A stretch of 64,000 nucleotides of DNA from Mesorhizobium sp. LMG 17147 (GTDB taxonomy: Bacteria; Pseudomonadota; Alphaproteobacteria; Rhizobiales; Rhizobiaceae): positions 186,001 to 250,000 of the forward strand of contig NZ_JANCTC010000005.1 of NCBI RefSeq assembly GCF_024297145.1. The letters are read 5' to 3'. The notes under the pieces are model-generated. The model did no database searches. It saw only the letters and a list, made by a program, of their open reading frames with translations, and was not told the DNA's origin. Positions 25,524 to 33,945 of this stretch are shown here, one piece after another. The position numbers and the translations under genes are program-made. Within the stretch, counting starts at the first letter, position 1. Every line of letters starts with the position of its first letter.

Positions 25524-28498
25524 CTACTGCCAACGAGATGCTGGAACGCGAATGGGTGGAGGAACCTGCCGCCGACTTGCTGCGAGTGCTATTCGACTAT
25601 AAGCCCTTGAGCGTATCCGACGTTTGGGCTTTACGGGAAGGCACGGCCAGTGAGCCGGTACTGAACATTCGTCTTGGCGAGTGCCTGAAGCGTCTAAACC
25701 CGTGGCTTGGGGACGATGGCGTGCGACGTGCCATCAATGCGGTGACGCGCATCGTCGCAACGGACCTGATGGAGGCGAGCGAAGCGGCGCATACGGCTCT
25801 GTCCTATGGTGTCACCGCCCCCCACACCGAAGCCGGACGTCGGCAAGATCGTACGGTACGCTTCTTCAGTTTCGAAGATCCTTTGGCCAACACGTTCGAG
25901 TTCGCGCGGCAGGTCGCAATCAAGGGTCCGCGACAGGAAATTATTCCGGACATCATTGTCTATGTGAACGGCCTTCCACTTGCCGTTATCGAATGCAAAT
26001 CGCCATCGCTCGCCGATCCGATCGGTGAAGCCATGCGGCAATTCCGCCGCTATGAAGGCCGCGACGAATTCGCAGGTCTTGGCGCGCCACGTCTCTTCGA
26101 GACGGCCCAAATCTCTATCGCGCTTGGGCGGGACGTTGCCAAGTATGGCACGACGCTGACGCCCGTCCGTCACTGGGCAGAATGGAAAGATCCCTACCCG
26201 CTTACTCTCGATCAATTGATGTCCCAGCTTGGTCGCACGCCAACAGGGCAGGACATTCTGCTCGCCGGGCTGCTCGCGCCTGCGAACCTACTGGACCTCA
26301 TCCGCAATTTCGTGATGTTCGAGACGATCGACGGGCGCCGAGTGAAAAAGCTAGCGCGCTATCAGCAATTCGTGGCAGTCGGCAAGGCAATCGATCGCAT
26401 CCGCACGGCGCCCACCCCTCAGCGGCGAGGTGGTGTGATTCACCACACGCAAGGCTCCGGCAAGTCGCTGACTATGGTGTTTCTGGCAACGAAATTACGC
26501 CGGCTAACTGAGGCGGAAAATCCGACACTTGTGATTGTCACCGATCGCACGGACTTAGACGACCAGATCACAGGGCAGTTCAAGCGCTCAGGTTTGCCGA
26601 ACCCAATTCAGGCCGAGAGCGGGCAAGCATTGCGGCAGACCCTCTCCGCTGGCGTAGGCACGACCGTACTGACGACGGTCCACAAATTCCACAGTGCCGT
26701 ACCGAAGCGCTCGTCTGTCATCTCTGATGCTCAAAATGTTTTCGTTATGGTGGACGAGGCACACCGCACGCAATACGGCGCGCTCGCGGCCCGCATGCGA
26801 GCCGGACTGCCCAATGCATGCATGCTCGCTTTTACCGGCACGCCCATCGACAAAAAGGACCGCAGCACCCGTGAGGTTTTCGGCGACTACCTGCACCGGT
26901 ACCTGATTGATCAGGCCGTTAAAGACGGCACCACCGTGCCTATCTTTTACGAAATGAGAGACGCGCGGCTCCGGATTGAAGGTCAAGGGATCGAGGCTGA
27001 TTTGCGGAGCGCCTTCCGAGACTTGTCCGACGCAGAAATTGAGAAGCTAAAGCGCGGCTCAAACTGGAAGGAAAAGATTGCCGGGTCGCCTGTTCGGGTT
27101 GAGGCCGCCGCGAAAGACATCCTTGAGCACTTTCGCTCAACGATCGAGCCAAATGGGTTCAAAGCGCAGATCGTAACGGTGAACCGTGACGTGGCCGTGA
27201 GCTATGTCGAGACATTGCGCCGACTTGGCGCCCCGGAATGTGCGCTCATCATGTCGGCCTCGAACAATGACAGCGCCCGACTGCAAGCTCATCATCTCTC
27301 AAAAAGAGAGCGCGATAATCGAATTGCACGGTTCAAGCGCAAAGACGACCCGCTCAAGATACTGGTGGTCTGCGACATGCTATTGACCGGCTTCGATGCG
27401 CCTGTTGAGCAAGTACTTTATCTCGATGCGCCGCTGAAAGAGCACACACTTTTGCAGGCAATCGCCCGCGTGAACCGGACAGCAGACGGCAAGGGCTATG
27501 GGCTAGTCGTCGACTATTGGGGCGACAACCGGCGCATTTCGGATGCGTTGGACATGTTTTCGGAAGAGGATGGTGTAGGTAATGCACTCCGGCCACAATC
27601 CGAGAAGGTGCAGCTACTCGAAAGTCGCCACCGCGCGGCGATCCGGCTGTTCGAGGGTGTCGGTTGCAATGACGAGCGAGCGTGTCTCGACCTGCTGAAG
27701 CCCGACGATACTCTCGCCAAATTTGAACTCGACTTTCTGCGGTTCGCGGAAGCGATGGACATGGTCCTGCCGGATCCGAAAGGCTTGGAAGAGCCCTATG
27801 TTTCGGATCTCAAATGGCTGTCTCGACTTCGTGTCACCGCGCGTCGCGTACATTACTGGGAGCCCTTCGACCCAAAGGACTATGGCGCGAAGGTGGGAGA
27901 TATCATCACCCGGCATCTTGCGGTGGAGGGCGTGGAACTCCTCCTCACGAAGCGAGACATTCTTGACCCGTCATTCAGGCAGCACCTCGCGAGCTTAGCT
28001 TCGGCCGAAGCCAAAGCCGCAGAAATCGAGCATGCTATCCGTCAGGAAATCCACGTGCACCGCGACGAAAATCCGGCGGCCTACGCTTCGTTGTGGGAGC
28101 AGTTGGAGAAGATCGTTAACAAACGCCGCGAAGATCGCGTCGCTGCCGCAAGCGCGCTGGAAAACTTAGGCGAGCTTGAGGCGCTCGCCGCACAGGTCCC
28201 CAATGCCCGTGCTGGCAAGAGCGAAGGCGGCTCAGGACTTGCCGGTACGGCAGGGCGCATTCTGCCCTTTGTTAGCGAGGTTCTGCCGCCTCAGGCTCGG
28301 GCGGCAGCCGCATCCGACATTGCGTCCGCACTTGAGACCTATGCAAGTTTCGTCGACTGGCAGCATAAGGAAGATGTGCAGCGACAGATGCGGCGCGCCA
28401 TCAAAGAGCGCCTTCGGTCCGCTGGCATCGAGCCCGCCATTGTCGAGGCAGCAACGGCAAGCATGATGGATGTGGCACGTAAGAGCCTAGCTAGATGA
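25520..28498 (+). CDS. hsdR: type I restriction endonuclease subunit R
   Basis: 992 residues. The N-terminal nuclease domain has the PD-(D/E)XK signature D144 ... E158-C-K160 (PDIIVYVNGLPLAVIECKSPS). The superfamily 2 motor follows: Walker A G-S-G-K315-S, D412-E-A-H box, and FTGTPIDKKD (motif III), with helicase C region KRERDNRIARFKRKDDPLKILVVCDMLLTGFDAP. The C-terminal 200 residues are helical (HsdR C-domain) and bind HsdM. It translocates DNA and cuts at a distance from unmethylated sites. Full-length, no frameshift. Confidence 0.97.
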   Translation: MTTANEMLEREWVEEPAADLLRVLFDYKPLSVSDVWALREGTASEPVLNIRLGECLKRLNPWLGDDGVRRAINAVTRIVATDLMEASEAAHTALSYGVTAPHTEAGRRQDRTVRFFSFEDPLANTFEFARQVAIKGPRQEIIPDIIVYVNGLPLAVIECKSPSLADPIGEAMRQFRRYEGRDEFAGLGAPRLFETAQISIALGRDVAKYGTTLTPVRHWAEWKDPYPLTLDQLMSQLGRTPTGQDILLAGLLAPANLLDLIRNFVMFETIDGRRVKKLARYQQFVAVGKAIDRIRTAPTPQRRGGVIHHTQGSGKSLTMVFLATKLRRLTEAENPTLVIVTDRTDLDDQITGQFKRSGLPNPIQAESGQALRQTLSAGVGTTVLTTVHKFHSAVPKRSSVISDAQNVFVMVDEAHRTQYGALAARMRAGLPNACMLAFTGTPIDKKDRSTREVFGDYLHRYLIDQAVKDGTTVPIFYEMRDARLRIEGQGIEADLRSAFRDLSDAEIEKLKRGSNWKEKIAGSPVRVEAAAKDILEHFRSTIEPNGFKAQIVTVNRDVAVSYVETLRRLGAPECALIMSASNNDSARLQAHHLSKRERDNRIARFKRKDDPLKILVVCDMLLTGFDAPVEQVLYLDAPLKEHTLLQAIARVNRTADGKGYGLVVDYWGDNRRISDALDMFSEEDGVGNALRPQSEKVQLLESRHRAAIRLFEGVGCNDERACLDLLKPDDTLAKFELDFLRFAEAMDMVLPDPKGLEEPYVSDLKWLSRLRVTARRVHYWEPFDPKDYGAKVGDIITRHLAVEGVELLLTKRDILDPSFRQHLASLASAEAKAAEIEHAIRQEIHVHRDENPAAYASLWEQLEKIVNKRREDRVAAASALENLGELEALAAQVPNARAGKSEGGSGLAGTAGRILPFVSEVLPPQARAAAASDIASALETYASFVDWQHKEDVQRQMRRAIKERLRSAGIEPAIVEAATASMMDVARKSLAR

Positions 28499-29229
28499 CG
28501 GCAACGCATGAATTCAATTTCGGGGGTGAATTTATCCGGTTCGCTATCGAACGCACTTCGCGGCGCAAGACGGTTGCCATCTCCGTAGGCTTTGACGGAG
28601 TGAGGGTGCTTGCCCCGTCTGATCTGGATGACGCGCGTGTTATCGAAATCGTGCGTAAGAAAGGACCTTGGGTCCTACGCAAGCAGGCGGGCTATCGCGA
28701 ACTCGGTGGCGTTCCAATTGACCGGGAATTCGTCAGCGGGGAAACATATCACTATCTCGGGCGCCCATACCGCCTGCGGATAGTGCCTGACGCAGACGCT
28801 GTTATATCGCGGATCGTAGCACGCGGGTCGATGTTGATAGCGCCGGTCCTGCCGGACATGCAGGCCCTCATCCAACGCTCCGCCGTTCGAAGCGCACTAA
28901 GGCACTGGTATCGCGACAAAGCCAAGAAGCATTTCCCAGAGCGGGCGCGCATCATGGCTGAAACTTTAGGGGTCAGGAGACCACCGATCCACGTGGTGGA
29001 CCAATCCAAACGGTGGGGGAGTTGTGACGCAAGAGGACATATTCGTCTGAATTGGCGGTTGGTCATGGCACCTGTATCGCTCATCGACTACGTCATTGCG
29101 CACGAAACTTGTCATATTCTTGAACACAACCATTCTCGGCGCTTCTGGCGAGCTCTCGAAACGATTATGCCCGACTATGAAGGGCGGTTGAGAAAACTCG
29201 ACAGACTAGGGCACAAGTTTATCTGGTAA
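28495..29229 (+). CDS. YgjP/SprT-like (DUF45, M48-type) metallopeptidase
   Basis: 244 residues. The zinc site is H203-E-T-C-H207 with further ligand side residues in NHSRRFWRALE; the invariant WGSC element is at W174 (KRWGSCDARGHIRLNWRL). This is the YgjP family (PF01863), often found as the last gene behind hsdR in type I systems. Its role there is not known; proteolytic control of the restriction complex is a fair guess. ATG overlaps the hsdR stop (ATGA), so it is a real member of the operon. Confidence 0.92.
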   Translation: MTATHEFNFGGEFIRFAIERTSRRKTVAISVGFDGVRVLAPSDLDDARVIEIVRKKGPWVLRKQAGYRELGGVPIDREFVSGETYHYLGRPYRLRIVPDADAVISRIVARGSMLIAPVLPDMQALIQRSAVRSALRHWYRDKAKKHFPERARIMAETLGVRRPPIHVVDQSKRWGSCDARGHIRLNWRLVMAPVSLIDYVIAHETCHILEHNHSRRFWRALETIMPDYEGRLRKLDRLGHKFIW

Positions 29230-29291
29230 GCTCGCCGGATTGTCGGCTGCCCAAGACAATGCAGTGACATTTGCGGATCGACGAGGATGAG

Positions 29292-30527
29292 ATGCCCGTG
29301 ATAAACCAGCACGCTTTAGAAGCCCTCGTTGTCGCCAATCCTGACTTCGAAGCTATCGAACGATCCCGCAGCGTTTTTTGCCCCTTCGAGGCAGTCGGAA
29401 TGGTGCGCCAAGAAATCCGGCACGGCCACTTTCTGGGTTACTGTCTGGATCCGCAGCGCCCCCACGGATTTGGGTCTGAATGCCTCCGTGCGTTGCTACG
29501 CTCTGCAGCTTACGCGCATCGTTCCGAGTTGGGCGAACCACGTTCCGGCGCTATTACCCCGCTTAGCGTCCATCTCATGGATTTTGAGAAGGCTCAGATC
29601 CGCAGAGAGTGGCGCGGCATCGATCTTCTCGCGATCGTCAATGACGAAAAGCTCGCGGTCGCAATTGAACTCAAAATTGATTCCACTGAGCACAGCGGGC
29701 AGCTGCGCCGTTATCGGGAGCAGATCACGCAACAATGGAAAACAGAGCACGGCTGGCGGCACCTGTTTCTTTATCTGACAAAACATGGGGATGAGGCGAG
29801 CGATGAGGACGGCGAAGGTTGGTTGGCGCTCCACCTAGATATGGTCGCTAATGAGTTTGATAGCGTAGTGCAGCGGCAAATGGGCACGCCGGAGGCTCTT
29901 GGACTCCTTAGGGCATATTTGGCCATGCTTAGGAGGCATCACTTGACGGATGAATATCTAGAAGAGCTCGCTACCAAATTGTGGAGCCAGCATCGCGAAG
30001 CTCTGAATTTTCTAATGGAGCGGCGGCCTGACGCTGCTTCTGAGCTGTTTGCACAAATTTATGAACGCCGGGCGCAACTCGCTCAAATAATGACCGCAAG
30101 GTCCGGCTTGGAAATAGTTCCGGACGACAGTTCCCGCAGCATTGTCCGATTCGCCATCAAAGAATGGGACACGCTTCCCGATTTCCTCACCGCGCAACGA
30201 TGGACGTCAACCAGTAGACTCCTTTTGATGGAATTCCAAAGCGACAACGACAAGCGGAATTTGAGGGTCCGGTTTGTGCTGGGCCCTTCGGACCCAGCTA
30301 GACGAAAAGCGTACTATCAAGCTTTGGTTGCTGCAGGGGTGCCAACCACAAAAAAGAAGATCACGGATTCCTATACTCGCCTAGCTACCAAAAGCGTTCG
30401 CGTCGCTGATGATGACGATTCAGAAACGAAAGCGGACCTTTATGACCGCGTTGTCAGTCTAGCCGAAGCGTACGCGAGAGACATAATTCCTGCGTACAAT
30501 GCCGCGATAGCGTCACTCCGTGGCTGA
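29292..30527 (+). CDS. PD-(D/E)XK nuclease family protein (PDDEXK_4-like)
   Basis: 411 residues from ATG 29292 (GAGGATGAG before it; the TTG at 29271 is less likely). A nuclease core is visible as D111 ... E126-L-K128 (GIDLLAIVNDEKLAVAIELKID), followed by a helix with HSGQLRRYREQI. The C-terminal half (about 260-411) is a separate domain rich in charged residues and ends with a helix. PDDEXK_4 proteins are seen in defence islands and as stand-alone effectors. It is 62 bp behind the metallopeptidase gene, so co-transcription is likely but it may be a separate module. Codon use is more AT-rich than in the flanking chromosome. Confidence 0.82.
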   Translation: MPVINQHALEALVVANPDFEAIERSRSVFCPFEAVGMVRQEIRHGHFLGYCLDPQRPHGFGSECLRALLRSAAYAHRSELGEPRSGAITPLSVHLMDFEKAQIRREWRGIDLLAIVNDEKLAVAIELKIDSTEHSGQLRRYREQITQQWKTEHGWRHLFLYLTKHGDEASDEDGEGWLALHLDMVANEFDSVVQRQMGTPEALGLLRAYLAMLRRHHLTDEYLEELATKLWSQHREALNFLMERRPDAASELFAQIYERRAQLAQIMTARSGLEIVPDDSSRSIVRFAIKEWDTLPDFLTAQRWTSTSRLLLMEFQSDNDKRNLRVRFVLGPSDPARRKAYYQALVAAGVPTTKKKITDSYTRLATKSVRVADDDDSETKADLYDRVVSLAEAYARDIIPAYNAAIASLRG

Positions 30528-30705
30528 CCATATTGCTCGCCAATGCTCTCAACCAGTGGAATGCGGTCACCACGCGGTTACAGTTCCTGGCGTGCACGGA
30601 GCTTCGTTAGGTTTCGTCACGGCAGCGTGCAGAGGTCCCGTTCTCGCGCCCATTCGGAGGCATTCCAGCGAACTGCTTTGAATTGGGCAGACGGCGCAAT
30701 TTCTG

Positions 30706-30752
30706 CCTTGCCAAGGTTGGGGTCGAGCGTTCGAATCGCTTCACCCGCTCCA
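30706..30752 (+). other. 3' fragment of tRNA-Gly (attR-side copy)
   Basis: The 47 bases equal the 3' part of the intact tRNA-Gly (20576-20622), from the anticodon loop to CCA. The 5' half is missing, so it cannot make a tRNA. It marks the right edge of the inserted unit. Confidence 0.93.
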
Positions 30753-30782
30753 TTTCTCTCAAGGGAAATCAGGCATCGAAAA

Positions 30783-30805
30783 GCCGCGGTCCGCCGCGGC
30801 TTTTT
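30783..30805. terminator. second copy of the bidirectional terminator
   Basis: Same GCCGCGG-TCCG-CCGCGGC-TTTTT hairpin as at 20653-20675. It sits between the tRNA fragment and the stop of the ferritin-like gene and probably ends that gene's transcript on the minus strand. Confidence 0.88.
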
Positions 30806-30893
30806 CGTTTTTGCGCGCCAACAGGGCGCAGCGCGCCGAATCGCCTGGCCGCGCGCGCAAGTTCATTTGCCACGAGATTCATCCGCAGACCGC

Positions 30894-31766
30894 TCAGGTG
30901 CTTTTGAGCGTTCCGTTCATTCCGTTCGGGTAGAAGCCGCCCTTGCTGACGCCTTTCTGGTCGGTCAGATATACGATCCGAAGCACTTCTTGCGGCGTCC
31001 TCGTGAAGGCGATTGCATCCGGGGTCGATGGAACGATATTGGCTTTGCCGTCCACTCGGATGCCCTGGTCCTTGTCTTCCGGTCCATCGATCTTGTCGCG
31101 GGCGTCGGAAACCGCATTGGCGGCCTTCCAGGCATCCTCGCCCATTCGGTAAAGCGACGATCGCGCCATCCCCATGTGATAGGCCTCGACGGCCAGGATG
31201 CCAGCGGCGGCGGCCTGGAAATCTTTGTTTTTCAGAAGGGGCGCGGCGCCGGCATAGGCAGTGACGCCGACATCCTCGAACAGCATGCCGCCGAGCACGA
31301 AGTTCATCTGGTTGCCGAAAGGATCGAAGTCCGCTCCGAGCCCCGCCGCCTTGGCAACCGCCGCAAAGCCTGCATCGAAATCGATTGCCGGCCGGTCGAC
31401 CGCATCGCTTCCAAGTGTCTTGCGATAGAACCTGACATGGGCAAGTTCGTTTTCGGCGACCTCCCGCATGAACTCGCCGATTGCAGGCGTGTCAAAGTGA
31501 ACCTGTTTGCCGCCAGCCACAGCGCCGGCCTTCGGGCCGGCATCCGAATCATCGATCCCTTTGCCGGTGGTGCCGCGCAGGTAATATTCGGCTTCCATAT
31601 ATTCGAGATTGAGGGCGAACCGGAAAATGTCTTCGTCTTTGACCTCATCCTGCGCATAGGCGCGGGAAACCGGGGCAAGCCCGGTGGCCGAAGCGAGCGT
31701 GGCCCCTAGGCCAAACTGCAATGCGCGGCGGCGTGAAACACGAAATGCAGGCGTGACGCGGATCAT
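30894..31766 (-). CDS. Tat-exported ferritin-like domain protein
   Basis: 290 residues from ATG 31766 with GGAGG before it. A twin-arginine type signal (RVSRRRALQFGLGATLASATGLAPVSRAYA) leads the protein to the periplasm. The ferritin-like four-helix bundle shows pairs of iron-ligand type motifs: LNLEYMEAEYY, ENELAHVRFY and AVEAYHMG. Stress-related or redox roles are reported for related exported proteins; metal content here is inferred only. Its last 272 bases are part of the direct repeat, giving the truncated copy at 20764-21035. Confidence 0.88.
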   Translation of the reverse strand: MIRVTPAFRVSRRRALQFGLGATLASATGLAPVSRAYAQDEVKDEDIFRFALNLEYMEAEYYLRGTTGKGIDDSDAGPKAGAVAGGKQVHFDTPAIGEFMREVAENELAHVRFYRKTLGSDAVDRPAIDFDAGFAAVAKAAGLGADFDPFGNQMNFVLGGMLFEDVGVTAYAGAAPLLKNKDFQAAAAGILAVEAYHMGMARSSLYRMGEDAWKAANAVSDARDKIDGPEDKDQGIRVDGKANIVPSTPDAIAFTRTPQEVLRIVYLTDQKGVSKGGFYPNGMNGTLKST

Positions 31767-32165
31767 GGCTTCCTCCCAAAAGCCCGCCGGCATCAAACAT
31801 TTTGGCACCTCAAAAGCGGGCCTGCGCTCCCAACTTCACGAAGGGTGGAATGTTCCTCAATCGCCTTAAATGATCTCGCCGGATGGCGAGCACCGAGGTT
31901 TCCTCGATTGTAACCTCATGTCAGCCGACGCACGCTGCGCTGCAGCGGCGCTGGATCTGACGGCAGCAAAAATCCAGCCGTTGCGGTCGTCCGAAGTACG
32001 CTGTCGATAAAATTAAGGACTTTTGCGTGCCGGTTTCGGACCAAGGTCCATCTTGCAGAATACTGTATTTGAACAAAGCTAGTAACAGCCGGCTTTCACA
32101 TTGGAAGTCCTGACGTTTTTCATCTGGAACCCATCCTGGCGGGAGGGCGATTCGAAGGAGGAACT
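31767..32165. other. 399-bp non-coding gap
   Basis: It separates the divergent ferritin-like and Gly/Asn-rich protein genes. It must hold both promoters, but no clear consensus boxes, hairpin or RNA gene can be pointed out. The GAAGGAGGA just before 32166 is a strong Shine-Dalgarno. The part 32015-32090 is notably AT-rich. Confidence 0.6.
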
Positions 32166-32504
32166 ATGAAAACGCGCACCTGTCTATTCGCGACTGTAGC
32201 CGCTCTCACGCTTGTCGCATCTCCGGTCCTCGCTGCTCCCGGCGGCAATGGCAATGGCAACGGCAATGGCGGCAGCAACGGCAACGGTGGAAACTCGGCC
32301 GGGGCCGGCTCGCAGGGACACGGAGCCGCTACCTCCGCCGCGGCCAGGGACAAGTCGACGCACGGAGTTGCTCACGCAGCGGCGGTCGTTGCGACGACAC
32401 CAGCCTCACCACAGGCCACGTTGGCCTTGCAGGCAGCGCTGGCAAGACAGACCGCGGATGACGCGGCGGACACTGCCGACGACACCTCCGACGAAACCGA
32501 ATAA
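32166..32504 (+). CDS. small exported Gly/Asn-rich protein
   Basis: 112 residues. Signal peptide MKTRTCLFATVAALTLVASPVLA with cleavage after VLA, then a run of Gly-Asn pairs (about 24-45) coded by near-identical GGCAATGGCAACGGC triplet blocks, an Ala/His region and a strongly acidic tail (DDAADTADDTSDETE). No known domain. It could be a cell-surface or matrix protein; the tail could bind cations. An intrinsic terminator follows at 32537. Confidence 0.7.
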   Translation: MKTRTCLFATVAALTLVASPVLAAPGGNGNGNGNGGSNGNGGNSAGAGSQGHGAATSAAARDKSTHGVAHAAAVVATTPASPQATLALQAALARQTADDAADTADDTSDETE

Positions 32505-32536
32505 GCTTTCGAAGCAGCCACTTGTTGTGTTGAAAA

Positions 32537-32559
32537 GCCGCGGTTCGCCGCGGCTTTTT
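32537..32559 (+). terminator. rho-independent terminator
   Basis: GCCGCGG-TTCG-CCGCGGC-TTTTT, 32 bp after the stop of the Gly/Asn-rich protein gene. It differs by one loop base from the terminators inside the island repeats, with matching flanks (AAAA before, CGTTT after). Confidence 0.9.
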
Positions 32560-32691
32560 CGTTTCCCGACGACGAACTCTCAAGGTGAACAGCGCTTCCA
32601 GAAAAAAGCTGCTCAACGGCGGCACTGAAGCTACGCTAAGGCCAAACGCCGCCGCATCGGCGTCGGTTTCGATTGCATTTGAGGAGATCCC

Positions 32692-33930
32692 ATGACCGGC
32701 TTTGTCGACCGCGAGCGCGCAACTGACCTGATGCAGCGCGCCGGCATCGAGGCGCTGGTGCTTTGCGAACCCGAGGCGTTCCAATATGCCACCGGCGCCT
32801 GGATCGGCCCGGCCGGCCTGTTCCGGCGGGCCGGCGCCGGTTTCGTCGTTATTCCCAAGCGAGGCGACCTGCCGATCGGCGTCGTGGTGGCGGATTTCCA
32901 GGCTGCCCAGCTCCCGGCGGCGATGGCCGGCGCCATGGTGCGCACGCATCCGATCTGGATCGAATCGGCGTCGCTCGAGCCGGCGACTGCCGACCGGCCT
33001 GTTGCGCAGCGCATCGAGGCCGGCCTGGTTGGCCGCGGCCCCGGTTTTTCACGTCCGGCGACCTTCGAGCTTGCCCGCTCCGTCCGCGAGCTGAAAACGA
33101 TCCTCGCAGAATTCGGGCTGGAGCGTGCGACGCTCGGCCTCGAGCTGGATTTTGTCTCGGCCAGCGATTTTTCCGCGATGCAGGCGATGTTGCCGGGCAC
33201 TGCCCTGGTCAACGGTTCGCCGATCCTCGACCGGCTGCGGGCGATCAAGTCACAGAGCGAGATCGACCTGTTGCAGCAGGGCATCGTCCTGTCGGAGGCC
33301 GGCCTGTCGCGGCTGCAGCAGCATGCAGCGGCCGGCATGCGTCAGTCTGAGCTGGTCGCGCTTTACCGGCAAGGCGTCGCGGATGCAGCCGCCGGGTCGT
33401 CGCAGCAAATCTCGACGGCGGAATACGTCACGCTGGGCGCTCGCCCAAAGGGCGCCGACGCGGTCGCCGCCGCCGGCGATCCGCTGAAGGCCGACATGGT
33501 GTGCAGCGTGAACGGCTATGCCTCGGATATGTCGCGGAATTTCACCTTCGGGCCGCCGTCGCCCGAACAGGCCGAATTGCATGCGATAGCCGAACGCGCC
33601 TTCGCCGACGGGCTTGCCGCGCTTATGCCCGGAAAGCCGTTGGCCACTGTGTATCGCGCCGCCAGCGACAGCCTGGCGCGCCAGGGCCTGCGTTCCTATC
33701 GCCGCGGCCATTTCGGCCACGGCGTCGGCCATTCCGTGTTTTCCGAGCAATGGCCGTTCATTTCGGCCGACAGCAATGTCGTGATCGAGGCCGGCATGGT
33801 GCTGGCATTCGAGATCCCGCTCTACATCGACGGTCTCGCCAGTTTCAATCTCGAGGACCAGTTCCTGATCACCTCCAACGGACCGCTGCCGATGAACCGC
33901 CTGCCGGGACGTCTGGGGGTTATCGGCTGA
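32692..33930 (+). CDS. M24 family (Xaa-Pro aminopeptidase-like) peptidase
   Basis: 412 residues: creatinase N-domain (about 1-165) and a pita-bread M24 domain (about 175-410). Metal ligands are in place: D268 and D279 (DMVCSVNGYASDMSR), the histidine in FGHGVGHSVF, and the two glutamates in AFEIPLY and FNLEDQF. It should be a metal-dependent cytosolic peptidase or related hydrolase; the substrate may be Xaa-Pro peptides but relatives act on other amides. GGAGAT stands before the ATG. It converges on the AraC gene. Confidence 0.9.
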   Translation: MTGFVDRERATDLMQRAGIEALVLCEPEAFQYATGAWIGPAGLFRRAGAGFVVIPKRGDLPIGVVVADFQAAQLPAAMAGAMVRTHPIWIESASLEPATADRPVAQRIEAGLVGRGPGFSRPATFELARSVRELKTILAEFGLERATLGLELDFVSASDFSAMQAMLPGTALVNGSPILDRLRAIKSQSEIDLLQQGIVLSEAGLSRLQQHAAAGMRQSELVALYRQGVADAAAGSSQQISTAEYVTLGARPKGADAVAAAGDPLKADMVCSVNGYASDMSRNFTFGPPSPEQAELHAIAERAFADGLAALMPGKPLATVYRAASDSLARQGLRSYRRGHFGHGVGHSVFSEQWPFISADSNVVIEAGMVLAFEIPLYIDGLASFNLEDQFLITSNGPLPMNRLPGRLGVIG

Positions 33931-33945
33931 ATCCAGCCGGCGCCC

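Larger units (their letters stand above)
30706..31165. repeat. right direct repeat of the genomic island (460 bp)
   Basis: Perfect copy of 20576-21035. It joins smoothly to the upstream half of the ferritin-like gene, so this is the copy with the original right-hand neighbour, while the left copy keeps the original tRNA. One repeat unit plus cargo is 10,130 bp. Confidence 0.95.

Noticed and set aside
32126..32152. ECF-sigma-like boxes GGAAC-N17-CGATT before the Gly/Asn-rich protein gene
   Set aside because: The -10-like box is off consensus and the start point would fall within the Shine-Dalgarno, so it is probably chance.
33487..33540. Suspected loss of a metal ligand in the M24 peptidase
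   Set aside because: Alignment by spacing shows D268 and D279 are eleven residues apart as in PepP-type enzymes; both ligands are present.
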